Below are positions 1 through 8,343 of a stretch of DNA of 32,900 nt, one piece after another. Position 1 is the stretch's first letter, and every line of letters begins with the position of its first letter. The stretch lies in contig JAGWTS010000015.1 of NCBI GenBank assembly GCA_028868875.1, forward strand, positions 1 through 32,900, read 5' to 3'. This stretch comes from Burkholderiales bacterium. GTDB lineage: Bacteria > Pseudomonadota > Gammaproteobacteria > Burkholderiales > Burkholderiaceae_C. Below the pieces are notes generated by a model. It was given only the letters and a program-made list of their open reading frames with translations. It ran no database searches and had not been told where the DNA came from. The translations under genes were made by a program, and so were the position numbers.

Positions 1-375
1 CTGGCCGATCTGTTCCTCGACACCTTCCCCTGCGGCGCCCACACCACCTGCAACGATGCGTTGTGGATGGGGCTGCCGGTGCTCACGCTGGTCGGGCGCA
101 GCTTCCCGGCGCGGGTGGCGGCCAGCCTGGTGAACGCCGTCGGCCTGCCCGAGATGGCGGCGCCCGATGCCGCGGCCTACGAAGAGCGGGCGGTGGCGCT
201 GGCGACCGTGCCGGGCGAGCTCGAGCGCATGCGCGACCATCTCTGGGACAACCGGCGCGACCTGCCGCTGTTCGACAACGAGCGCTTCACGGCGGAACTG
301 GGCGCGCTGTTCGAGCGCATGGTCGCGCGCTGGCGCGACGGGCTCGAACCGGTGGCGCTGCCGGCTGCGGGCTGA
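1..375 (+). CDS. C-terminal fragment of OGT/SPINDLY-like (Glyco_transf_41) O-linked GlcNAc transferase family protein; 5' end outside the window
   Basis: Frame 1 is open from base 1: LADLFLDTFPCGAHTTCNDALWMGLPVLTLVGRSFPARVAASLVNAVGLPEM, the hallmark C-terminal motif of OGT-like proteins; TGA at 373-375. Confidence 0.85.
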   Translation: MADLFLDTFPCGAHTTCNDALWMGLPVLTLVGRSFPARVAASLVNAVGLPEMAAPDAAAYEERAVALATVPGELERMRDHLWDNRRDLPLFDNERFTAELGALFERMVARWRDGLEPVALPAAG

Positions 376-378
376 GGT

Positions 379-2694
379 TCAGGCCGAAGGCTCGGTCGCG
401 CGCGCGCCTGTCGCGCCTTCCTCGGCCGCTTCGACCTGCGGCGGCGCCTCGGGCGCCGCGTCCAGCGTGAACTCGAAGCACGCCCCTTCGCCCACGGCGC
501 CGCGGGCGCTGACACTGCCGCCGTGGCGCTCGACGATGCGCTGGACGATGCTCAGGCCAATTCCGGTGCCGTGGAATTCGTCGCCGCCGTGCAGGCGGTT
601 GAACGGCGTGAACAGGCGCCCGGCCAGCGCCGGGTCGAAGCCCACGCCGTTGTCGCACACGGCCACCCGCACGCGGCCATCGGGGTCGGTGCGGGCGCTC
701 ACGCTGACCCAGGGCCGCTCGACGCGGCGCGTGAACTTCGCGGAGTTGCCGAGCAGGTTGGCGAAGACGATGCGCAGCGGCGCCGGCGCGGCGAGCGCGC
801 GCAGGCCCGGCTCGATGCGCCATTCGATCTCGGCGCAGCGCTCCAGCGGAGCGAGGTCGTGCGCGACCTGGCGCGCGATGTGGCTCAGGTCGACGCCTTC
901 CTGCGGCATCGACTGCACGGTCGAGCGCGCCAGCAGCATGAGCGCGTCGACGGTGTCGCGCATGTGGTGCGCCGACTGCACCTGCAGCTCGATGAGTTGG
1001 CGCTCGTCGCTGTGCAGGCGCTCGCCGGCGCGGGCTTCGATGAGGTGGGCCAGGCCCTGGATGTGGGTGATGGGGGTGCGCAGCTCGTGCGCGAGCTGGC
1101 GCGAGAACGCCTCGAGGTCGCGGTTGAGCTGTTCCAGTTCGGCCGTGCGCGCCGCGACCGCGCGCTGCAGTTCCTCGTTGTGGCGCAGCAGCACGCGCTC
1201 GGCCTGCTTGCGCACCGTCACGTCGCGGCCGACGCCGTGGTAGCCGAGGAAGCGCCCCTGGCCGTCGAAGCGCGGGATGCCGCTGATCGAGAGCCAGGCG
1301 AACTTGCCGTCGCCCGTGGGCACCTCGAACTGGAGCGCGCGAAACGGACGCCGGGCCTCGAGGTCGGCATGGTGCTCGGCCCACTCGGCCGGGCTCAGGC
1401 TGTCGCGGTGGGCCTCCCAGCGCGCTCGCCCGAGCACGCGCTCGGCCAGGAAGGGCATGCGGCGCCTGAACTCGGGGGCCAGCGGCAGGACCCGGTGCTC
1501 GGCATCGGTTTCCCAGTACCAGTCGGAGGCCAGCCCCGCCATCAGCGACCAGCGCTGCTCGCTCGCGGCCAGGCGCTCGTGCGCGGCCTTGCGCTCGGTG
1601 ATGTCGCGGCCCACGCCTTCGTAGCCGACGAACTCGCCGAAGGCATCCACCCGCGGCCGGCCGCTGATCGCGACCCAGCGAACCTGGTTGCCCTGGCGCC
1701 CGAAGACGCGGAACTCGAGGTCGCGAAGCGCCTGCATGCGCTCGAGGCCCTCGCGATAGCGGTCCCAGCCGATGGCCGGCGCCTCGAAGAACGGGACCTC
1801 GTCGCGGCGGCGCCCGATCAGGTCCTCCTGGGCCCAGCCGAGGACGCCGGTCATCGGCGGCGTGCCGGCGATCCAGCACAGGCGCTGCTCGGTGTCGGTC
1901 TCCCAGTACCAGTCGGCCGACAGGTCGGCGAGCGCGCGCCAGCGCCGATCCGACTCGCCGAGCACGCCCTCGACGCCGGTGGCCAGCGCATCGAAGGCCG
2001 AGGGCGCGCCCAGCCGGTCGTTGCGCAGGTTCTGCACCGCGTCGTGCCAGTTGCCGCTTTCGAGCGAGTCCGAGAACTCGTGCAGCGAACTGCGCAGGCG
2101 CTGGCGCTGCCGCCACAGGCCGTGCAGCGGCAGCAGCAGGCTCGCGACGAGGGTGGCCATGAGCAGCTCGATCCCGCGCTCGACCTCGCCCTGGCGCAGG
2201 TCGATGGCGCTGCGCAGGTCGGAGGCGATGCGCGCCGAGCGCGCCGCGAGGTCGTCGAGCGCGGCGGCGTCGGGCCGCACCGGCAGGGCGCTGAAGTGGC
2301 GGCGCAGGACGTCGATCTCCACGCTCGCCAGGCCGGCCCGGCGCGCCGTGGCGGCGAGGCGTTCGATGCTCGAGGCGGTGGCGCGGCGCGCCGCCGCGAT
2401 CGGCCCGGCAGCGGCGGCGCCGACGCGGCTGTCGGCGCCGATGGGGGCGCCGCTGTCGGTGCCTGCGGCGGCCATCGCGAGACGGCCGAGGGAAAGGCAG
2501 ACATCGCCGGCATCGGCGAGGGCCGAGGTATCGGGCAGGCGGTACAGGAGCACGAAGACCACGAGCGCGGTGGCGAGCGCTGCGGCCAGCAGCCAGAACC
2601 AGGCGCCGACGACGGAGCGGCGCAGGCTCTGCAACAGGGGACGCGCGGCACCCGGCGCCGCCTCGGACTCGAGAACGTCTTCGCTCTTACCCAA
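379..2694 (-). CDS. Membrane PAS-PAS sensor histidine kinase (HisKA + HATPase_c)
   Basis: 771 aa, TTG start. N-terminal TM (FWLLAAALATALVVFVLLY) and second TM (LLMATLVASLLLPL), two PAS/PAC units (SADWYWETDTEQRLCWIAG; ASDWYWETDAEHRVLPL), H-box HELRTPITHIQGLAHLIE, N-box NLLGNSAKFT, G-box GTGIGLSIVQRIVERHGG. Confidence 0.9.
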   Translation of the reverse strand: MGKSEDVLESEAAPGAARPLLQSLRRSVVGAWFWLLAAALATALVVFVLLYRLPDTSALADAGDVCLSLGRLAMAAAGTDSGAPIGADSRVGAAAAGPIAAARRATASSIERLAATARRAGLASVEIDVLRRHFSALPVRPDAAALDDLAARSARIASDLRSAIDLRQGEVERGIELLMATLVASLLLPLHGLWRQRQRLRSSLHEFSDSLESGNWHDAVQNLRNDRLGAPSAFDALATGVEGVLGESDRRWRALADLSADWYWETDTEQRLCWIAGTPPMTGVLGWAQEDLIGRRRDEVPFFEAPAIGWDRYREGLERMQALRDLEFRVFGRQGNQVRWVAISGRPRVDAFGEFVGYEGVGRDITERKAAHERLAASEQRWSLMAGLASDWYWETDAEHRVLPLAPEFRRRMPFLAERVLGRARWEAHRDSLSPAEWAEHHADLEARRPFRALQFEVPTGDGKFAWLSISGIPRFDGQGRFLGYHGVGRDVTVRKQAERVLLRHNEELQRAVAARTAELEQLNRDLEAFSRQLAHELRTPITHIQGLAHLIEARAGERLHSDERQLIELQVQSAHHMRDTVDALMLLARSTVQSMPQEGVDLSHIARQVAHDLAPLERCAEIEWRIEPGLRALAAPAPLRIVFANLLGNSAKFTRRVERPWVSVSARTDPDGRVRVAVCDNGVGFDPALAGRLFTPFNRLHGGDEFHGTGIGLSIVQRIVERHGGSVSARGAVGEGACFEFTLDAAPEAPPQVEAAEEGATGARATEPSA

Positions 2695-2856
2695 CGCTGG
2701 CTGGCTCCGTGCTGCACCTTGGAGGTCGGTGCTTTGCGCGTCCCTGTTGTGGCGGATGCGGGGCTTCCGTCATCCGCTTTCTTGTAACGGATTGTGGCGC
2801 CAAACCCCGCGCGGCCAGTACCGCAGCAGGGCTTAATTTGATCGATGAAGGATGCT

Positions 2857-2874
2857 TTGTTGCTTCGGCAACAA
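2857..2874. terminator. 7-bp stem hairpin TTGTTGC-TTCG-GCAACAA between flgN and the histidine kinase
   Basis: Perfect inverted repeat with a TTCG loop on the plus strand (CGAA on the minus strand); no strong T-tract, so terminator function is uncertain. Confidence 0.4.
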
Positions 2875-2884
2875 CGCGGCCGGG

Positions 2885-2908
2885 CGCAGCCGCCGCGCGG
2901 CGGCTGCG
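2885..2908. repeat. 24-bp perfect palindrome CGCAGCCGCCGCGCGGCGGCTGCG just downstream of the flgN stop
   Basis: Identical to its own reverse complement; 7 bp beyond the flgN TGA (2916-2918). Possible stem-loop/terminator but no T-tract. Confidence 0.75.
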
Positions 2909-2915
2909 GTCGGGG

Positions 2916-3314
2916 TCAGGCCAGGGCGCTGCCGGTGCGGCCGTTGCGGTCGCTGCCGCCGCCGGACGCATAGATCGGGGTCGACAGCCCGGGCAGGAGG
3001 ACATCGATGGCCCGGTCGAGCGCGGCGGTGGCGCGCGCGAGGGCTTCGCGCTGGGCCGCGACCTGGCCGCCGGCCAGCGCGAGGCGATGGCGCAGCGCCG
3101 ACGGCACGCCGCCCTGGCGCGCGGCGCGCGTGAAGTGGTCGATCGCGGCCGCGAGCGCACGATGCAGGGCCGCGGCCTCGGACTCGATGGCGGCACAGTC
3201 GTAGCGTTCGAGCGCCTGGCCGAGCGCGGCCAGGCGTTGTTCGACGGCGCTCAACGGCGGCTCGAGCGCGGCAACGCGTTCGATCGCAAGCATCTCGGCG
3301 GCAGTGGTCATCAT
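2916..3314 (-). CDS. flgN: Flagellar export chaperone FlgN
   Basis: About 132-aa helical protein directly downstream of flgM; ORF track starts at TTG 3338, ATG at 3314/3311 more likely. Confidence 0.8.
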   Translation of the reverse strand: MMTTAAEMLAIERVAALEPPLSAVEQRLAALGQALERYDCAAIESEAAALHRALAAAIDHFTRAARQGGVPSALRHRLALAGGQVAAQREALARATAALDRAIDVLLPGLSTPIYASGGGSDRNGRTGSALA

Positions 3315-3334
3315 GCGAGAGACCCCTGGAGGGT

Positions 3335-3625
3335 TCAATTGGAGGTGGCGCCCAGGCGTTCCCGGGCGTTCGCGATCAGCTTGTCGGCGATGACCTCGGG
3401 ATGGACCTGGTAGGTGCCCTTGGCGATGGAGCTGGAAATCGACGCGACCTTGACCTTGTCGAAGCTGCCCTCGCCGCTGGTTCCTGCAACCTGGGCCGCC
3501 GACGAGAGCGCCACTTTCGCGCTCGGTTCGGTGGCCTGGCCTGCGGGCGCCGGCGCCGAGGCCGACTTGCGCTCGCCGGCAACGGGGGTCGCCGTCGGCT
3601 TGTTATCGAGAGGACCGATCTTCAT
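3335..3625 (-). CDS. flgM: Anti-sigma28 factor FlgM
   Basis: MKIGPLDNK... and C-terminal VKVASISSSIAKGTYQVHPEVIADKLIANARERLG (FlgM signature); ATG at 3625 preceded by GGAG. Confidence 0.93.
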   Translation of the reverse strand: MKIGPLDNKPTATPVAGERKSASAPAPAGQATEPSAKVALSSAAQVAGTSGEGSFDKVKVASISSSIAKGTYQVHPEVIADKLIANARERLGATSN

Positions 3626-3638
3626 GGTGGGCTCCAAT

Positions 3639-3664
3639 GGGGTGCGCCGGATTGGCGCTTCCCC
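3639..3664 (-). promoter_or_regulatory. Hairpin in flgM 5' leader adjacent to its Shine-Dalgarno
   Basis: Minus strand: GGGG-AA-GCGCC-(AATCC)-GGCGC-A-CCCC, followed by ATTGGAGCCCACC-ATG. Confidence 0.55.
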
Positions 3665-3679
3665 TTTGACATGTTCGCT

Positions 3680-3707
3680 GTATCGGACGCGTCGATCCCG
3701 AACTTTA
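3680..3707 (-). promoter_or_regulatory. Candidate sigma28 (FliA)-type promoter of flgM
   Basis: Minus strand TAAAGTTCGGGATCGACGCGTCCGATAC: TAAAG -35 and CCGATA -10, compared with consensus TAAAGTTT-N11-GCCGATAA; spacer one nt longer. Confidence 0.55.
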
Positions 3708-3718
3708 GGCTCGACGCG
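3688..3718. repeat. 8-bp inverted repeat CGCGTCGA-(15 nt)-TCGACGCG flanking the flgM -35 element
   Basis: 3688-3695 and 3711-3718 are exact reverse complements. Confidence 0.7.
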
Positions 3719-3767
3719 CCGATTTTCGCCCAACCCCCGCAAACAAGGGGGATCGATGTCCCGGCGC

Positions 3768-4505
3768 TCACAAATCCAGGTCCAGGCGGTGGTCGGCCGC
3801 CGGCATGCCGCTGACGATGCGGCCGTTGTCCAGGCGCACGCGCGCGCTCTGGCCTTCGATGCCGTTGTTCAGCGCCTGGCCCTGGCTGCTGACCGAGAAG
3901 CCGGTTCCCTTCGCGACGACGCTCACCGTGTCGCCCGCGGCGAACCATTCGCGCGGCCGGATGTCGGTGCTGCGCACCGGCTGGCCGGCGCCGACCGGAT
4001 GCGAGAGCTGGCGCCCGACCAGGGTGTCGGCGTCGGTGGTCGGCAAGGCCGGATCGGCGGCCCAGTCGACCTCGGCGCGTTCGAGTCCGGCCTGTTCGAG
4101 CACGGCGCCGGCAGGCAGGGCGCGCGTGCTCACGAGGGCCGGCGCGAACACCTGCACCGTGACCGGCAGGAACACGTTCCAGGGGCTCGGGCCTTCGACG
4201 CAGCGCAGGCCGATGCGGGTATGGCCCCAGGGCCGCATGCCGTCGGGCACGTAGGTCTGGATGCGGTTGCAGGCGGCCAGATGCAGGCGCGGGTCGAGCT
4301 GGCCGGCGCTGGCCTGGATGCGTGCGTCGCGCGGCGCGAGCGCGGCCGCCGACTCGCGCGCCAGCGCGACCGCGGCGTCGACGCTCGCGGCCGGCAGTTC
4401 GCCCGCGCTGCAGGGGCCGCCCGCGAGCGCGCCGATCAGGGCGAAGGCGGCCGTGGCGGCGGTCGTGGCGGAGGGGAGGCGAAAGGGGAGGGCGGGCTTT
4501 TTCAC
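3768..4505 (-). CDS. flgA: Flagellar P-ring assembly chaperone FlgA
   Basis: GTG start (VKKPALPFRLPSA...), signal-peptide-like N-terminus, C-terminal AGDTVSVVAKGTGFSVSSQGQALNNGIEGQSARVRLDNGRIVSG typical of FlgA/SAF. Confidence 0.92.
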   Translation of the reverse strand: MKKPALPFRLPSATTAATAAFALIGALAGGPCSAGELPAASVDAAVALARESAAALAPRDARIQASAGQLDPRLHLAACNRIQTYVPDGMRPWGHTRIGLRCVEGPSPWNVFLPVTVQVFAPALVSTRALPAGAVLEQAGLERAEVDWAADPALPTTDADTLVGRQLSHPVGAGQPVRSTDIRPREWFAAGDTVSVVAKGTGFSVSSQGQALNNGIEGQSARVRLDNGRIVSGMPAADHRLDLDL

Positions 4506-4629
4506 GAGGCTGAATCTAGCGGTGCGGGGCCGGCCCCGGGCCCGGAACAGCGGGGTCTTGGCCCCCTTATTCGGACTTAAGCCGCGCGCCGGTGCTGCGC
4601 AGAATCGGCACCAGGAGCCAAGCCCCGCC

Positions 4630-5031
4630 ATGAGCCTTCCCAACACCGGATCGATCGACTTCCTCGGCCAGGCGCTGGTGCTGCGTTCGGAACGTCAGCG
4701 CCTGATCGCCAGCAACATCGCCAACGCGGACACGCCGGGCTATGTGGCGCGCGATTTCGACTTCGCCCAGGCCTTGCGCGAGGCCACCGCCGGCGGCCGC
4801 GACAACTCGCTCGGCGGCCCGATCGCGGGCGACCTCGTCGGCGATGCCGGCGCCGGCAGCCCGCCGCGCCTGAACTACGCGCTCTCGGCCCAGACCAGCC
4901 TGGACAACAACACCGTGGACATGGACCGCGAGCGCGCCGCGTTCGCCGACAACGCGCTCAAGTTCGAGTCGACCCTGCGCTTCATCGGCTCCAAGGTCAG
5001 CGACCAGCTCGCGGCGATGAAGACGCAGTGA
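4630..5031 (+). CDS. flgB: Flagellar basal body rod protein FlgB
   Basis: MSLPNTGSIDFLGQALVLRSERQRLIASNIANADTPGYVARDFDF; first gene of canonical flg operon. Confidence 0.96.
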   Translation: MSLPNTGSIDFLGQALVLRSERQRLIASNIANADTPGYVARDFDFAQALREATAGGRDNSLGGPIAGDLVGDAGAGSPPRLNYALSAQTSLDNNTVDMDRERAAFADNALKFESTLRFIGSKVSDQLAAMKTQ

Positions 5032-5061
5032 AGAAGACCCCGCAAGGCCCGATGCCCCGGC

Positions 5062-5081
5062 GCCGCCGCTGCCGCGGCGGC
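5062..5081 (+). promoter_or_regulatory. 8-bp perfect-stem hairpin in the flgB-flgC gap
   Basis: GCCGCCGC-TGCC-GCGGCGGC, just upstream of the flgC Shine-Dalgarno (GAAAGGAA). Confidence 0.5.
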
Positions 5082-5099
5082 CGCTGAAAGGAACCCCGC

Positions 5100-5516
5100 A
5101 TGAGCATGCTGCAGATCTTCGACGTCGCCGGCAGCGCGGTGAGCGCGCAAAGCCAGCGCCTGAACGTCGTCGCCTCCAACCTCGCCAACGTCGACACCGT
5201 GGCCGGGCCCGACGGCCAGGCCTACAAGGCGCGCCAGGTCGTGTTCCAGACCCTGATGATGGGCCGGGGCTCGCAGCCCGAGGCGGCGGCCGGGGTGCGC
5301 GTGGCCGCGGTCACCGAAGACGAGAGCGCGGGCCGGCGCGTGCTCGACCCGAAGAACCCGAGCGCCGACGCCGACGGCTACGTGACCTACAGCAACGTCA
5401 ATGCGGTGCAGGAGATGGTCAACATGATCTCGGCCTCGCGCTCGTACCAGAACGACATCGAGGTGATGAACACCGCGAAGACGCTGCTGCAGAAGACCCT
5501 GCAGCTCGGCCAATGA
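5100..5516 (+). CDS. flgC: Flagellar basal body rod protein FlgC
   Basis: MSMLQIFDVAGSAVSAQSQRLNVVASNLANVDTVAGPDGQAYKARQVVFQ. Confidence 0.96.
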   Translation: MSMLQIFDVAGSAVSAQSQRLNVVASNLANVDTVAGPDGQAYKARQVVFQTLMMGRGSQPEAAAGVRVAAVTEDESAGRRVLDPKNPSADADGYVTYSNVNAVQEMVNMISASRSYQNDIEVMNTAKTLLQKTLQLGQ

Positions 5517-5536
5517 CCTCCTTTCGGGAACCCTGA

Positions 5537-6250
5537 ATGACCACCTCCTCCAGCGCGACCACCCAGAGTTCGACCAACGCCGCGATCTTCGCGTCGATCA
5601 ACGCGAACGCGAAGGCCGCCGCGACGACGGGCGCGAGCGCGAGCGGCGGCTCCTCGTCGGCCGCGATGGCGGCGGTGAGCCCGAGCACCTTCCTCACGCT
5701 GCTCGTCACGCAGATGCAGAACCAGGATCCGTTGAGCCCGATGGACAACTCGCAGATGACGAGCCAGCTGGCCCAGATCAACACGGTCTCGGGCATCAAC
5801 ACGCTCAACACCTCGGTCCAGTCGCTCAACACCCAGCTCGTGCAGATGCAGGCGCTGCAGGCGGCCACGCTCGTGGGCCAGAACGTCACCGTCCCGGGCA
5901 ACGATCTCACGATCAAGGGCGGCAGCGGCCAGGGCGCCTTCAAGCTCGCGGGCGCCGCCGACAGCGTCACGGTCCAGGTGCTCGACCCGAGCGGCCAGGT
6001 CGTCGCCAACCAGAGCCTGGGCGCGATGCCCGCCGGCGTGCAGGGCATCAGCTGGCCCGCCGGCACGCTCGCCGACGCCAGCCCGGGCTACACCTTCAAG
6101 GTCGCCGCGACCCAGGGCGGGGCGGCGGTGCCGACGACCGCGCTCATGCTCGACAAGGTCAACTCGGTCTTCACCAGCAACGGCGTGCTCACGCTCGACC
6201 TGCAGAACTCGGGCAACGTGCCCTACACCTCCGTCCAGTCACTCAACTGA
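5537..6250 (+). CDS. flgD: Flagellar hook assembly protein FlgD
   Basis: STFLTLLVTQMQNQDPLSPMDNSQMTSQLAQINTVSGINTLN; order flgC-flgD-flgE. Confidence 0.95.
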   Translation: MTTSSSATTQSSTNAAIFASINANAKAAATTGASASGGSSSAAMAAVSPSTFLTLLVTQMQNQDPLSPMDNSQMTSQLAQINTVSGINTLNTSVQSLNTQLVQMQALQAATLVGQNVTVPGNDLTIKGGSGQGAFKLAGAADSVTVQVLDPSGQVVANQSLGAMPAGVQGISWPAGTLADASPGYTFKVAATQGGAAVPTTALMLDKVNSVFTSNGVLTLDLQNSGNVPYTSVQSLN

Positions 6251-6263
6251 AAAGGACTCCGCG

Positions 6264-7568
6264 ATGAGCTTCCAACAAGGCCTCTCAGGGCTCGCCGCGT
6301 CGAGCAGCGATCTCGACGTCATCGGCAACAACATCGCCAACGCGAACACCTTCGGCGCCAAGTCGTCGACCGCGGTGTTCGCCGACATGTACGCCAACGC
6401 CATCAGCGGGGCGGGCGGGAGCCAGGTCGGCATCGGCGCGACCATGGCCACCGTGGCCCAGCAGTTCACCCAGGGCACGATCACGAGCACCGGCAATCCG
6501 CTGGACGTCGCGATCAACGGCAGCGGCTTCTTCGAGCTCGCGGACAAGGCCGGCACCCTCAGCTACAGCCGCAACGGCCAGTTCCAGCTCAACAGCACGG
6601 GCTACATCGTCAACTCCGGCGGCCTGCAGCTGATGGGCTACCCGGCGAACTCGAACGGCGTGATCCAGCCCGGCGCCGCGTCGCCGCTGCAACTGCCCAC
6701 CGCCGGCATCGCGCCGCAGGTGACCTCGAAGTCCTCGCTCCAGCTCAACCTCAGCTCCGGCGCCGCGATCACCGCGCCCACCACGTCGCCGGCCATCAAT
6801 TTCTCCGACGCCACGACCTACAACAACGCGACCTCGCAGTCGATCTACGACGCGCAGGGCGAGGCGATCGACATGACCTACTACTTCCAGCACGCGCCCG
6901 ACACCACCACCGGCACGGCCCCGAGCACCACCACCACCAACACCTGGAACGTCTTCGCCACCGCGAACGGCACGACGGTCAGTGGCACCACGGCCGCGCC
7001 GACCCCCCTGGCCCAGGTCCAGTTCGACGCCACCAAGGGCACCTGGGTGAGCAGCAGCGCCGGCAATCCGGCGACCGTGACGACGCCGCCCTCGCTCACC
7101 AACGCGGCCGGCGTGCCCATCCCGTCGTTCTCGTTCAAGGTCGACCTGAGCGGCATGACCCAGTACGGCTCGGCCTTCGGGGTCACGAACCAGACCCAGG
7201 ACGGCTACGCGCCGGGCCAGCTCGCCGGCATCACGATCGGCCAGTCGGGCATCATCACGGCGAACTACAGCAACGGCCAGACCCAGGCCGCAGGCCAGCT
7301 CGAGCTGGCCAACTTCCGCAATCCGCAGGGGCTGCAGGCGCAAAGCGGCAACATCTGGAGCGCGACCGCGGCCTCGGGCAACCCGATCGTCGGCGTCGCC
7401 GGCCAGGGCAACCTCGGCGTGCTGCAGTCGGGCGCGCTCGAAGCCTCGAACGTCGACCTCACGGGCCAGCTCGTGGGCATGATCACGGCCCAGCGCGTGT
7501 ACCAGGCCAACGCACAGACGATCAAGACCCAGGACGCGGTGATGCAGACGCTGGTGAGCCTGCAGTAA
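6264..7568 (+). CDS. flgE: Flagellar hook protein FlgE
   Basis: MSFQQGLSGLAASSSDLDVIGNNIANANTFGAKSSTAVF; C-terminal SNVDLTGQLVGMITAQRVYQANAQTIKTQD. Confidence 0.96.
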   Translation: MSFQQGLSGLAASSSDLDVIGNNIANANTFGAKSSTAVFADMYANAISGAGGSQVGIGATMATVAQQFTQGTITSTGNPLDVAINGSGFFELADKAGTLSYSRNGQFQLNSTGYIVNSGGLQLMGYPANSNGVIQPGAASPLQLPTAGIAPQVTSKSSLQLNLSSGAAITAPTTSPAINFSDATTYNNATSQSIYDAQGEAIDMTYYFQHAPDTTTGTAPSTTTTNTWNVFATANGTTVSGTTAAPTPLAQVQFDATKGTWVSSSAGNPATVTTPPSLTNAAGVPIPSFSFKVDLSGMTQYGSAFGVTNQTQDGYAPGQLAGITIGQSGIITANYSNGQTQAAGQLELANFRNPQGLQAQSGNIWSATAASGNPIVGVAGQGNLGVLQSGALEASNVDLTGQLVGMITAQRVYQANAQTIKTQDAVMQTLVSLQ

Positions 7569-7570
7569 CC

Positions 7571-8299
7571 ATGGACCGGATGATCTACCTGGCGATGAGC
7601 GGCGCGAAAGCGACGCTCGAGCGCCAGGACGTTCTCTCCAACAACCTGGCCAACGCCTCGACCAACGGCTTTCGCGCCGAGATGGAGTCGTTCCGCGCGG
7701 TGCCGGTGCAGGGCAGCGGCGCGAGCACGCGCGCCTTTGCGCTCGAAACCTCGGTCGGCTACAGCTCGCAGGCCGGCCCGCTGCAGACCACCGGCGCGCC
7801 GCTGGACGTCGCGATGCAGGGCAACGCCTGGCTCGCGGTGCAGAGCCTGGACGGCACCGAGGCCTATACCCGGGCCGGCCAGCTCCAGGTCAACGGCCAG
7901 GGCCAGCTCGTGACGATGGCGGGGCTGCCGGTGCTCGGCAGCGGCGGCCCGATCACGCTGCCGGCCAGCGCCAAGGTCGAGATCGCGCCCAACGGCATCA
8001 TCACGACCCAGGTCGGAAACGCCAAGTCGCAGCAGGCCGGGCGCCTCAAGCTCGTGACGCCGCAGGGGCCGTTCGAGCGCGGCACCGACGGCCTTTTCCG
8101 CACCGCCGACAGCAGCCCGCTGGATGCCGACCCCGCGGCCAAGCTGCAAAGCGGCGCCCTCGAGGGCTCGAACGTGAACCCGGTCGAGACCATGGTGGCG
8201 ATGATCTCGGCGGCGCGCCAGTTCGAGCAGCAGATGAAGCTGCTGCAGAACGCCGACCAGCAGGACCAGACGGCCTCCAAGCTGCTCTCGACGACCTGA
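7571..8299 (+). CDS. flgF: Flagellar basal body rod protein FlgF
   Basis: MDRMIYLAMSGAKATLERQDVLSNNLANASTNGFRAEM; C-terminal SNVNPVETMVAMISAARQFEQQMK. Confidence 0.95.
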   Translation: MDRMIYLAMSGAKATLERQDVLSNNLANASTNGFRAEMESFRAVPVQGSGASTRAFALETSVGYSSQAGPLQTTGAPLDVAMQGNAWLAVQSLDGTEAYTRAGQLQVNGQGQLVTMAGLPVLGSGGPITLPASAKVEIAPNGIITTQVGNAKSQQAGRLKLVTPQGPFERGTDGLFRTADSSPLDADPAAKLQSGALEGSNVNPVETMVAMISAARQFEQQMKLLQNADQQDQTASKLLSTT

Positions 8300-8321
8300 G
8301 CCTTGCGGCCCTGGCGGCAGA

Positions 8322-8343
8322 CGAGGCGGCTTGTGCCGCCTCG
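8322..8343 (+). terminator. 9-bp perfect stem-loop downstream of flgF (possible intra-operon terminator/attenuator)
   Basis: CGAGGCGGC-TTGT-GCCGCCTCG followed by CTTCGTTTG; weak U-tract. Confidence 0.5.

Noticed and set aside
523-2787. 754-aa plus-strand ORF antisense to the first histidine kinase
   Set aside because: High-GC antisense artefact; the minus strand contains H, N and G boxes.
2772-2792. ATCCG-(11)-CGGAT inverted repeat upstream of the first histidine kinase
   Set aside because: Only 5-bp arms; not distinguishable from chance without comparative data.
3734-3751. CCCCC-GCAAACAA-GGGGG between flgA and flgM as an intrinsic terminator
   Set aside because: Weak 5-bp stem, 8-nt loop, no T-tract on the minus strand; read-through flgA-flgM is also expected for flgAMN.
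4525-4538. 14-bp palindrome CGGGGCCGGCCCCG in the flgA-flgB divergent region
   Set aside because: Short GC-only palindromes are expected by chance at this base composition; no resemblance to a known flagellar master-regulator site could be asserted.
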